Notes under the pieces: model-generated
What the model was told of the DNA's origin: nothing
What the model saw: the letters and a program-made list of their open reading frames with translations, nothing else
The model's database searches: none
Part shown: in pieces, positions 1 through 6,891 of the stretch
How positions within the stretch are numbered: the stretch's first letter is position 1
Layout: each line of letters starts with the position of its first letter
Made by a program: the position numbers and the translations under genes
Origin: Salinarimonas rosea DSM 21201
Lineage (GTDB): Bacteria; Pseudomonadota; Alphaproteobacteria; Rhizobiales; Beijerinckiaceae
Assembly (NCBI RefSeq): GCF_000429045.1
Contig: NZ_AUBC01000015.1
Location: forward strand, 110,949 to 174,948
Reading direction: 5' to 3'
Length of the DNA: 64,000 nt

Positions 1-1
1 C

Positions 2-448
2 TTCCGCCAGGCGGTGCTCGACGGCGTGCTCGATCCCGAGCGTACGATCCAGATCGGCATCCGCGGCTCGGCGGACTGGCTCTGGGAGTTCTCGACGGAG
101 AGCGGCATGACGGTGATCCACGCCGAGGAGGTCGATACGCTCGGCATCCCGGCCATCGTGGAGAAGGCGCGCGCCGTCGTCGGCGAGGGGCCGACCTATC
201 TCTCCTTCGACATCGATTCGATCGACCCGGCCTTCGCGCCGGGCACGGGGACGCCCGAGGTCGGCGGGCTCACGCCGCGGGAGGTGCTCGCGCTGATGCG
301 GGGTTGCGCCGGGCTCGACATCGTCGGCGGCGACGTGGTCGAGGTCGCTCCGCAATACGACGCCACCACGAACACCGCCCACGTCGCCGGGCAGATGCTG
401 CTGGAGATTCTGTCGCTGATGAGCAGGGCGCCGTCTGAGCGCGATTGA
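2..448 (+). CDS. Ureohydrolase (arginase/agmatinase family), C-terminal part
   Basis: The reading frame is open from the first bases of the window, so the start lies upstream and only about 148 C-terminal residues are visible. The segment SFDIDSIDPAFAPGTGTPE carries the DxDxxDP manganese-binding signature of the arginase/agmatinase/guanidinobutyrase family, followed by the GGLTPRE segment usual after it. Members hydrolyse guanidino compounds (arginine, agmatine, guanidinobutyrate) to urea and an amine in the cytoplasm. The N-terminal metal ligands and the substrate-specificity loop are outside the window, so the substrate cannot be assigned. A polar amino acid ABC importer follows on the same strand after about 100 bp, which suggests but does not prove uptake and breakdown of the same kind of substrate. 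Confidence 0.9.
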   Translation, partial: FRQAVLDGVLDPERTIQIGIRGSADWLWEFSTESGMTVIHAEEVDTLGIPAIVEKARAVVGEGPTYLSFDIDSIDPAFAPGTGTPEVGGLTPREVLALMRGCAGLDIVGGDVVEVAPQYDATTNTAHVAGQMLLEILSLMSRAPSERD

Positions 449-551
449 CCGCGGGCGCCCGAACGGCTTGAGTTGCGCCATCCGCGGGCCGAGGGGGCCC
501 GCCCCGCCCCGTTCGGGGCCGGAAAACCAAGAGATACGAGGGAAGAACGAC

Positions 552-1397
552 ATGCGCTTTCTCAAGACGCTCGGCCTCGCGGTCGCCGCCTCCGCCTTCG
601 CGCTCGGCGCTGCGACGGCGCAGGAGAAGGTCACGATCGCAACCGAGGGCGCCTACGCCCCGTGGAACTTCTCCAATCCCGACGGCACGCTCGACGGCTT
701 CGAGATCGAGCTCGCCCGCGACCTGTGCGAGCGCATGGGCGTCGATTGCGAGATCATCGCGCAGGACTGGAACGGCATCATCCCCGGCCTGACCGCCGGC
801 CGCTACGACGCCATCATGGCCGGCATGTCGATCACGGAGGAGCGCGAGGAGGTGATCTCCTTCTCGAGCCCCTACACGCTCTCGCCCAACGGCTTCCTCG
901 TGCCCAACGGCTCGGACCTCGCCGAGATGCCGGGAACCGGCGAGCGCTTCAATCTCGACACCAACACCGAGGCCGCCATGGCGGCGCTCGAGGAGGTGAA
1001 GCCGCTGCTCGAGGGCAAGACGATCGGCGTCCAGGGCTCGACCACGCACGCCAACTTCGCCCGCGAGTACCTCGCCGACATCGCCGAGATCCGCGAGTAC
1101 GGCACCACCGAGCAGCACGACCTCGACCTGCAGGCCGGCCGCATCGACGCGGTGCTCGCCGACGCGCCGACCCTCCAGGCGACGATGCAGAAGCCGGAAT
1201 TCCAGGGCGAGTTCTCGATCGTCGGGCCGGGCTACGTGGGCGGCATCCTCGGCCGGGGCGTGGGCGTCGGCATCCGCCAGGAGGACGAGGCGCTGCGCAA
1301 CCGCTTCGACGAGGCGATCGCCGCTGCGGCCGCCGACGGCACGATCAAGGAGCTCTCCGAGAAGTGGTTCGGCACGGACCTGACGCCCGCGATGTGA
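552..1397 (+). CDS. ABC transporter substrate-binding protein, polar amino acid type (copy 1)
   Basis: This is a 281-residue periplasmic solute-binding protein of the HisJ/ArgT family. Residues 1-23 form a Sec signal peptide with probable cleavage after ATA. The mature protein begins with the family pattern IATEGAYAPWNFSNPDG, and DAIMAGMSIT and GVQGSTTHANF are typical binding-cleft segments. The ATG at 552 is preceded by a GAGGGA ribosome site; the frame stays open further upstream but no signal peptide could be made from an earlier start. It is the first gene of a five-gene importer (two binding proteins, two permeases, one ATPase). The binding-protein type suggests a basic amino acid or opine, but ligand specificity cannot be read from sequence. 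Confidence 0.93.
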   Translation: MRFLKTLGLAVAASAFALGAATAQEKVTIATEGAYAPWNFSNPDGTLDGFEIELARDLCERMGVDCEIIAQDWNGIIPGLTAGRYDAIMAGMSITEEREEVISFSSPYTLSPNGFLVPNGSDLAEMPGTGERFNLDTNTEAAMAALEEVKPLLEGKTIGVQGSTTHANFAREYLADIAEIREYGTTEQHDLDLQAGRIDAVLADAPTLQATMQKPEFQGEFSIVGPGYVGGILGRGVGVGIRQEDEALRNRFDEAIAAAAADGTIKELSEKWFGTDLTPAM

Positions 1398-1416
1398 GCC
1401 GTTGGGGCTTCGGTAC

Positions 1417-1447
1417 GAGGTGGCGGAACCCCTGGTTCCGCCACCTC
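1417..1447 (+). terminator. Strong stem-loop after the first binding-protein gene
   Basis: A perfect 14-bp stem (GAGGTGGCGGAACC and its complement) with a 3-nt loop lies 20 bp after the stop codon. It is followed only by a short, weak T run (GAGTTT). It may be a partial terminator or an mRNA-stabilising hairpin that lets the first binding protein be made in excess. Confidence 0.6.
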
Positions 1448-1505
1448 GAGTTTCTAAAGCCCGTTTTTTCGGCGGTTCGTCGCCTCCCTAGCAAAAAAGT
1501 AGTGC

Positions 1506-1611
1506 TTGCCAGCCCGCGGCCGCTGCCTGTTAGGTAGGCAGCAACGGACGCCCGGAGCGCCCGGGACAGGAGATCCGCGGGAAGCGGATCCCTCCAGAGG
1601 GGAACGAAAGC
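1506..1611 (+). promoter_or_regulatory. Leader of the second binding-protein gene with a weak promoter-like match and small hairpins
   Basis: TTGCCA at 1506-1511 and TTAGGT at 1530-1535 are separated by 18 bp and loosely resemble a sigma-70 promoter. Downstream, CTGCCT/AGGCAG, CGCCCGG/CCCGGG and GATCCGC/GCGGATC (1572-1590) can each form a small hairpin before the AGAGGGGAACG ribosome site. With the stem-loop just upstream, this suggests the second binding protein can be expressed separately. No known riboswitch class was recognised. Confidence 0.3.
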
Positions 1612-2469
1612 ATGTCGAAGTCGAAGGCCTTCGGGCCGGGGCTCGCGGGCGCCGTCGTGGCGCTCGCGCTCGCGACGCAGCCGGTCGCGGCGCAGGGCTG
1701 GGAGACCGTCCGCATCGCGACGGAAGGCGCCTATGCGCCGTGGAACTTCTCCAACGCCGACGGCTCGCTCGCCGGCTTCGAGATCGATCTCGCCAACGAC
1801 CTGTGCGCGCGCATGGAGGTCACCTGCGAGATCGTGGTCCAGGACTGGGCGGGCATCATCCCCGCGCTCCAGGCCGGCAAGTACGACGCCATCATGGCGG
1901 GCATGAACATCACCGACCAGCGGATGGAGGTGATCGACTTCTCGATCCCCTACGCCGGCGGCCCGCACGGGCTCGCGGTGATGGCCGACAGCCCGCTCGC
2001 GGACCTGCCGGGCGAGGGTCGCCTCTCCCTCGACAGCGATCCCGACGCGGTCGCGGCGCTGATCGCCGAGTGGACGCCGATGCTGGAAGGCAAGGTGATC
2101 GGCGTGCAGGGCTCGACCACGAACGCGAACTTCCTCACGGAATACCTCGGCGACATCGTCGAGATCCGCGAGTACGGCACCACCGAGCAGCACGACCTCG
2201 ACCTCTCCGCCGGGCGGCTCGACGGCATCTTCGCGGCGCATTCCGCCTTCAACGCCACGATGCAGAAGCCCGAGTTCGCGGACATGAAGATCGTCGGGCC
2301 GGGCCTGTCGGGCGGCGTGCTCGGCCGCGGGGTGGCGGTGGGCCTGCGCCAGGAGAACGACGACCTGCGCGACATGTTCACCAAGGCGATCGAGGACGCC
2401 AAGGCCGACGGCACCATCAAGGAGCTGTCGGAGAAGTGGTTCGGCCTCGACATGACCCCGGCGGGCTGA
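1612..2469 (+). CDS. ABC transporter substrate-binding protein, polar amino acid type (copy 2)
   Basis: This is a 285-residue periplasmic binding protein, plainly a paralogue of the gene just upstream: IATEGAYAPWNFSNADG, DAIMAGMNIT, GVQGSTTNANF, EIREYGTTEQHDLDL and IKELSEKWFG recur in the same order. Residues 1-27 are a signal peptide with probable cleavage after VAA. The ATG at 1612 follows an AGAGGGGAACG ribosome site. The two copies differ most between about residues 120 and 155, the stretch after the conserved DFSIPY/SFSSPY segment that lines the cleft, so they may bind different ligands for the same membrane complex. A strong hairpin separates it from the permease genes. Confidence 0.93.
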   Translation: MSKSKAFGPGLAGAVVALALATQPVAAQGWETVRIATEGAYAPWNFSNADGSLAGFEIDLANDLCARMEVTCEIVVQDWAGIIPALQAGKYDAIMAGMNITDQRMEVIDFSIPYAGGPHGLAVMADSPLADLPGEGRLSLDSDPDAVAALIAEWTPMLEGKVIGVQGSTTNANFLTEYLGDIVEIREYGTTEQHDLDLSAGRLDGIFAAHSAFNATMQKPEFADMKIVGPGLSGGVLGRGVAVGLRQENDDLRDMFTKAIEDAKADGTIKELSEKWFGLDMTPAG

Positions 2470-2483
2470 CGCCGCCCAACGGA

Positions 2484-2512
2484 CGTCCCGGCACCGCGCC
2501 GGCGCCGGGACG
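2484..2512 (+). terminator. GC-rich hairpin between binding-protein and permease genes
   Basis: CGTCCCGGC and GCCGGGACG form a 9-bp perfect stem in the 55-bp gap before the permease gene, without a T run. Hairpins here commonly hold transporter permease expression below that of the binding protein, by partial termination or 3'-end protection. That role is inferred. Confidence 0.5.
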
Positions 2513-2524
2513 CTGCGGGACCAC

Positions 2525-3247
2525 ATGACACCACTCGGTTTCTTCGAGATCGTCGGGTTCGGTGAGCGCGGCTGGGGGCCCGCGCTCCTCTTGGCGACCG
2601 GCGTCACGCTGGCGGTCGCGGTGTGCGGCTTCCTCGTCGGCTCGGTGCTGGGCGCGCTCGCCGCGGCCGCGAAGCTGTCCGGGCTGCGGCTCGCCGCCGC
2701 GATCGGGGACTTCTACACCACCGTCCTGCGCGGCATCCCGGACCTGCTCGTCATCTACCTGTTCTATTTCGGCGGATCGCTGGCACTGACCAATATCGGC
2801 CGGATGCTCGGCTACGACGGCTTCCTGGGCCTGCCCGTCTTCGTCACCGGCGCGCTCGCGATCGGCGTCGTCAACGGCGCCTACCAGGCGGAGGTCTTCC
2901 GCGGCGCCTATCTCTCTCTGTCGAAGGGCGAGCTCGAGGCGGCGCGCTCGGTCGGCATGAGCCGCTTCCTGATGTTCCGGCGCATCGTCGTGCCCCAGGT
3001 CATGCGCTACGCCATCCCCGGTCTCGGCAACGTCTGGCAGCTGGCCCTGAAGGAGTCGGCGCTGATCTCGGTGATCGGCCTCGTCGAGCTGCTGCGCCAG
3101 GCGCAGATCGGCGCGGGCTCCACCCGCCAGCCGTTCTACTTCTTCCTGGCGGCGGCGATCCTGTATCTCGCCCTCACCACGATCTCGACCATCGCCTTCC
3201 AGAAGGCGGAGAACCGCGCCATGCGCGGCGTGCGGAGGGCGGGCTGA
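2525..3247 (+). CDS. Polar amino acid ABC transporter permease (HisQ-like)
   Basis: This is a 240-residue inner-membrane permease of the His/Glu/Gln/Arg/opine family with hydrophobic segments throughout. The cytoplasmic EAA loop reads EAARSVGMSRFLMFRRI, followed by VPQVMRYAIPG, around residues 138-165; this loop docks on the ATPase. The N-terminal part shows the TLRGIPDLL-type segment (here VLRGIPDLLVIYLFYFG) common to the family. Its stop codon overlaps the start of the next permease gene by one base, so the two are translationally coupled. It should pair with that protein as a heterodimeric channel. Confidence 0.93.
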   Translation: MTPLGFFEIVGFGERGWGPALLLATGVTLAVAVCGFLVGSVLGALAAAAKLSGLRLAAAIGDFYTTVLRGIPDLLVIYLFYFGGSLALTNIGRMLGYDGFLGLPVFVTGALAIGVVNGAYQAEVFRGAYLSLSKGELEAARSVGMSRFLMFRRIVVPQVMRYAIPGLGNVWQLALKESALISVIGLVELLRQAQIGAGSTRQPFYFFLAAAILYLALTTISTIAFQKAENRAMRGVRRAG

Positions 3248-3987
3248 TGGATCTCGCCTTCATGGGCCGCACCTTCCTGACGCTGATCGAGGGCGTGCCG
3301 CTGCTGCTCGAGCTCGCCGGCCTGTCGCTCTCGATCGGCGCCGTGTTCGCGCTGCTGCTCGCCACGATGCGGCTGTCCGGCGTCGGCGTGCTCGACTGGA
3401 CGGCGCAGTCCTACATCTTCGTCTTCCGCGGCACGCCGCTCCTCGTGCAGATCTTCCTGATCTACTACGGCCTCGGGCAGTTCCGCCCGGCGCTGCAGGA
3501 GGTCGGGCTGTGGTGGTTCTTCCGCGAGCCGTTCTACTGCGCCGTCTTCGCGCTCACCCTCAACACCGCCGCCTATGCCGCCGAGATCTTCCGCGGCGGC
3601 CTCCTCTCGGTGCCGCACGGCCAGATCGAGGCGGCGAAGGCCTGCGGCATGTCGCGCCTCCAGCGCTTCCGGCGCATCACCCTGCCCATCGCCGTCCGCC
3701 AGGCGCTGCCGGCCTACGGCAACGAGATCATCCTGATGGTCAAGGCGACCTCGCTCGCCTCGGTCATCACGCTGATGGAGGTCACCGGCCTCGCCCACAG
3801 GCTGATCGCGCAGAGCTTCCGCGCGGTGGAGGTGTTCGTCGTCGCGGGTGCGATCTATCTCTTCATCAACTTCGCCGTCACCCGCGCGATCCTCGTCATC
3901 GAGTGGCGCCTGTCGCCGCACCTGCGCCAGGCGCCGGAGGGCGAGGCGCCGATGAAACCCGCCCCCGCCCACGCCCGCGGGGCATGA
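3247..3987 (+). CDS. Polar amino acid ABC transporter permease (HisM-like)
   Basis: This is a 246-residue inner-membrane permease. The start is the ATG in the TGATG overlap with the previous gene. Family marks are [16 protein letters not shown] near residue 60, [12 protein letters not shown] near 115 and the EAA loop [20 protein letters not shown] around residues 128-148. The last 15 or so residues are polar and extended. It forms the second half of the channel with the HisQ-like protein. The ATPase gene starts 25 bp after its stop. Confidence 0.93.
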   Translation: MDLAFMGRTFLTLIEGVPLLLELAGLSLSIGAVFALLLATMRLSGVGVLDWTAQSYIFVFRGTPLLVQIFLIYYGLGQFRPALQEVGLWWFFREPFYCAVFALTLNTAAYAAEIFRGGLLSVPHGQIEAAKACGMSRLQRFRRITLPIAVRQALPAYGNEIILMVKATSLASVITLMEVTGLAHRLIAQSFRAVEVFVVAGAIYLFINFAVTRAILVIEWRLSPHLRQAPEGEAPMKPAPAHARGA

Positions 3988-4012
3988 CCCGCCAGGAGGC
4001 GAAGAAGCCGCC

Positions 4013-4777
4013 ATGACAGACGTCGCCGTCAGCGTCCGAAACCTGCGCAAGAGCTTCGGCGCGCTCGAGGTCCTCAAGGGCGTCTCGCTCGAGGCGCGCG
4101 AGGGCGACGTGATCTCGATCCTCGGCGCATCGGGCTCCGGCAAGTCGACGATGCTGCGCTGCATCAACATGCTCGAGATCCCCGACGACGGCGAGGTCAC
4201 GATCGGCGGCGAGACCATCGGCCTCGAGCGCACCCGCCGCGGCATGCGGCCGGCGGACGGACGCCAGGTGGACCGCATCCGCTCCGAGGTCGCCATGGTG
4301 TTCCAGAGCTTCAATCTCTGGTCCCACATGACCATCCTCGAGAACGTCGTCGAGGCGCCGATCCACGTGCAGAAGCGCCCCAGGCAGGAGGCGCTCGACG
4401 AGGGCATGGCGCTGCTCGAGAAGGTCGGCATCGCCGACAAGGCGAAGCACTACCCCTCCCATCTCTCCGGCGGCCAGCAGCAGCGCGCCGCGATCGCCCG
4501 GGCGCTCGCCATGCGCCCGCGGGTGATGCTGTTCGACGAGCCGACCTCCGCGCTCGACCCCGAGCTCGTCGGCGAGGTGCTGCGCGTCATGCGCTCCCTC
4601 GCCGAGGAGGGCCGCACCATGCTCGTCGTCACCCACGAGATGGGCTTCGCCCGCGACGTCTCGAACCGGGTGATGTACCTGCACCAGGGCGTCGTCGAGT
4701 GCGAGGGCGAGCCGCAGGCGATGTTCGCGAACCCCGAGAGCGAGCGCTTCCGGCAGTTCATCTCCTCGCATCGCTGA
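4013..4777 (+). CDS. Polar amino acid ABC transporter ATPase (HisP/GlnQ-like)
   Basis: This 254-residue ATPase energises the importer. It has Walker [10 protein letters not shown] near residue 39, the Q-loop in [14 protein letters not shown], the ABC signature LSGGQQQR near 151, Walker [15 protein letters not shown] near 171 and the H-loop VVTHEMGF near 205. [21 protein letters not shown] is the wording typical of HisP-type ATPases for basic amino acids. ATG 4013 follows GAGGCGAAGAAGCC. The last 20 bp overlap the 3' end of the convergent minus-strand gene that follows. Confidence 0.95.
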   Translation: MTDVAVSVRNLRKSFGALEVLKGVSLEAREGDVISILGASGSGKSTMLRCINMLEIPDDGEVTIGGETIGLERTRRGMRPADGRQVDRIRSEVAMVFQSFNLWSHMTILENVVEAPIHVQKRPRQEALDEGMALLEKVGIADKAKHYPSHLSGGQQQRAAIARALAMRPRVMLFDEPTSALDPELVGEVLRVMRSLAEEGRTMLVVTHEMGFARDVSNRVMYLHQGVVECEGEPQAMFANPESERFRQFISSHR

Positions 4778-5072
4778 AGCGCTCGCGGTCGCGGGTCGCC
4801 TTGGAGACGACGGCGGCGACGCCGAGCGTGATCGCGCTCGCCACGAGCCAGATCGCGACGATGGCGGCGAGGCCGAGGTCGCGCAGTGTGTCGAACATCC
4901 AGGCGATCCAGGCCACCTGCTCGGGGTCCCGCGCCGCCATGTCCGCCCGGTCGACCGCGAAGCCGCCGACGAGGTCGACGGCGCCATAGGTGGCGAGCGC
5001 CACGAGCGAGAAGACGGCGACCAGGATCCAGGCGATCGTCCAGGCGAGCCGGCGGGTCCCACGCGTCGTCAT
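4758..5072 (-). CDS. Small two-helix membrane protein of unknown function
   Basis: This predicted 104-residue protein has two hydrophobic helices, about residues 9-30 and 65-90. They are separated by an acidic loop ([22 protein letters not shown]), and the C-terminus is basic. No family was recognised. The ATG at 5072 is well supported by an upstream GAGGGAGG. The reading frame continues open far upstream only as a high-GC artefact. The 3' end overlaps the convergent ABC ATPase gene by 20 bp. Confidence 0.7.
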   Translation of the reverse strand: MTTRGTRRLAWTIAWILVAVFSLVALATYGAVDLVGGFAVDRADMAARDPEQVAWIAWMFDTLRDLGLAAIVAIWLVASAITLGVAAVVSKATRDRERFSDARR

Positions 5073-5225
5073 GATTTGGCCTCCCTCGGCGGGTTTGTGC
5101 TGCGTGTCCGGCAAGAACGGCCGAGCGGAGGCAATCGATCCGCGACGGCCGCACCGGCCCGTACGAACGGCCCGCAGAGGCCGCGCCCCGGCTCTCGGGG
5201 GCGCCCCCACAAGGACGTCGACCGC

Positions 5226-5933
5226 ATGCGATGTACTCATCCCCGTCGCAGGCGCGCGCGAACGCGTGCCCTGCTCCATCCCGCCGCCCTCGCCCTGACG
5301 GCCACTCTCGTGATCGCGCCGCTGTCGGCGCCGACGGCCGAGGGGCTCTCCCACGTATACGCGACGATCAAGCCGCCGGTGGACCCCGAGCCTGCTGGCG
5401 AGGCGGCCGCCGACGAGGCCGCTTCGGCACCCGCCGAGAGCGAGATGGCCGAGACGGAAGCCACCGTCGAGGCCACCGCCGAAGCCCCCGCGCCCCCCGC
5501 CGCGGGCGACGGCGGTCTCGCCAACGTCTACGCCACGCTCAAGCCGCCGGGCGGCCTCGACGTCGAGACGACGGGCTCGGTCGCGCGCGCGCAGCCGGCC
5601 TTCGCGACGCAGGTCGAGCGCGGCGCGATCTGGGTGCGGGCACGCACGCCGACGCGCTGCCTGCCGGGCGATCTCACGGAGGTCGTAGCCGAGGTGGCTG
5701 AGCGCTTCGGCGAGGTGCGGATCATGTCGACCCACCGCACCCGCGCGCACAACCGCCGCGCCGGCGGGGCCCGGCGCTCGATGCATCTCTCCTGCCGCGC
5801 GATCGACTTCCGCGTCGCCGGTCGGAGCCGCGCCGTCATGGCCTACCTGCGCGACCATCCCGCCGTCGGCGGGCTCAAGCGCTACCGGTCGGGCCTGATC
5901 CACATCGACAACGGCGACCGGCGGTCGTGGTGA
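5226..5933 (+). CDS. Peptidase M15-like (YcbK/DUF882-type) periplasmic protein
   Basis: This is a 235-residue protein with a basic N-terminus, a hydrophobic signal segment (about residues 14-35), an Ala/Glu-rich low-complexity linker and a C-terminal peptidase M15-like domain. The domain carries STHRTRAHNRR, then SMHLSCRAIDF and GLIHIDNGDRRSW, which supply the His, Asp and His zinc ligands of D-alanyl-D-alanine-type carboxypeptidases. The motif VYAT(I/L)KPP occurs twice in the linker (around residues 40 and 100), an internal repeat of unknown meaning. The role is probably peptidoglycan trimming or binding. The start at 5226 is chosen because it gives a positive signal-peptide N-region. Confidence 0.8.
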   Translation: MRCTHPRRRRARTRALLHPAALALTATLVIAPLSAPTAEGLSHVYATIKPPVDPEPAGEAAADEAASAPAESEMAETEATVEATAEAPAPPAAGDGGLANVYATLKPPGGLDVETTGSVARAQPAFATQVERGAIWVRARTPTRCLPGDLTEVVAEVAERFGEVRIMSTHRTRAHNRRAGGARRSMHLSCRAIDFRVAGRSRAVMAYLRDHPAVGGLKRYRSGLIHIDNGDRRSW

Positions 5934-6071
5934 GGGCGCTCGGCGGGTGAGAGACACGCTCCACCTCCGGTGCCTCGCACCGGAGCGGTCGGCGGCCTCG
6001 GCGAGGACGCACCCTTTCGATCGCGCCTTCGTGAGATGGACCTCGTCCACGCCCGCCCTAAGACCTCGTCC

Positions 6072-6857
6072 ATGCGTCTCGCCCTCCGCCGAATCCTGCG
6101 TCTTGCCCTCGGCGCGCTCGCCCTCGTCCTCCTCCTCTTCGTCCTGCCCCTCGGCACGCACGCGGCCTGGTGGATGTCGCGCGATGCGATGCCGACGCGC
6201 TGGAGCACGGCCGACTGGTCGAGCGCGGGGCTGCTCCCGGCGGATGCGCGCGCGGCGCCGCAGGCGCTGGTGCGGGTCTACGCGGCGCGAACGGGACGCT
6301 GGCGCGGCGTCTTCGCGCATCACACCTGGATCGTGATCAAGCAGGCCGGCGCACCGGCCTACACCCGCTTCGACAAGGTCGGCTGGGGCTCGCCGATCCG
6401 TGTCGACGGCTGGGCGGCGGACGGGCGCTGGTACTCGAACCCGCCGCAGGTCGTCCTCGCGCTCGACGGGGACGCGGCGCAGGCCGCGATCCCGGCGCTG
6501 CGCGCGGCGATCGAGGCCTACCCGTTCGACGGAAGGGGCGACTACCGCGCCTGGCCCGGCCCGAACTCGAACACGTTCGTCGCCCACGTCCTGGAGGAGG
6601 CGGCGCGCAGCCACCCGGAGCTCGCCGTCGCCCTCCCGCCCACCGCGCTCGGCAAGGACTGGACCCCGCAGAGCGTGCGCGCCGGGCTGTCGGCGAGCGG
6701 CACGGGGCTTCGCCTCGGCGCCGCGGGCTGGGCGAGCGTGACGATCGGCTGGGTCGAAGGCCTCGAGATCAACCTGATGGGCTTCGTCGCCGGGCTCGAC
6801 CTGCGCCGGCCGGCGCTGAAGCTGCCGGGGTGGGGGCGCATCGGCATGCCGCCCTGA
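6072..6857 (+). CDS. DUF3750 family membrane-anchored protein
   Basis: This 261-residue protein has an N-terminal membrane segment (about residues 8-34) followed by a soluble domain. I recognise it as DUF3750 from the pattern VYAARTGRWRGVFAHHTWIV, the WYSNPPQVV segment and WPGPNSNTFVAHV. The function of the family is unknown; the residues His-His, Asn and Ser in these blocks are candidates for an active site. The ATG at 6072 gives a proper N-terminal helix, and in-frame starts further upstream add only polar sequence. It lies alone between the M15-like gene and the helicase gene. Confidence 0.8.
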   Translation: MRLALRRILRLALGALALVLLLFVLPLGTHAAWWMSRDAMPTRWSTADWSSAGLLPADARAAPQALVRVYAARTGRWRGVFAHHTWIVIKQAGAPAYTRFDKVGWGSPIRVDGWAADGRWYSNPPQVVLALDGDAAQAAIPALRAAIEAYPFDGRGDYRAWPGPNSNTFVAHVLEEAARSHPELAVALPPTALGKDWTPQSVRAGLSASGTGLRLGAAGWASVTIGWVEGLEINLMGFVAGLDLRRPALKLPGWGRIGMPP

Positions 6858-6891
6858 GCCGGCGGACTCGACGCCGTTCCCGATTTGCTCC

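Noticed and set aside
1398..1611. Possible riboswitch between the two binding-protein genes
   Set aside because: Only simple, separate hairpins are seen. No conserved core of a known class was recognised.
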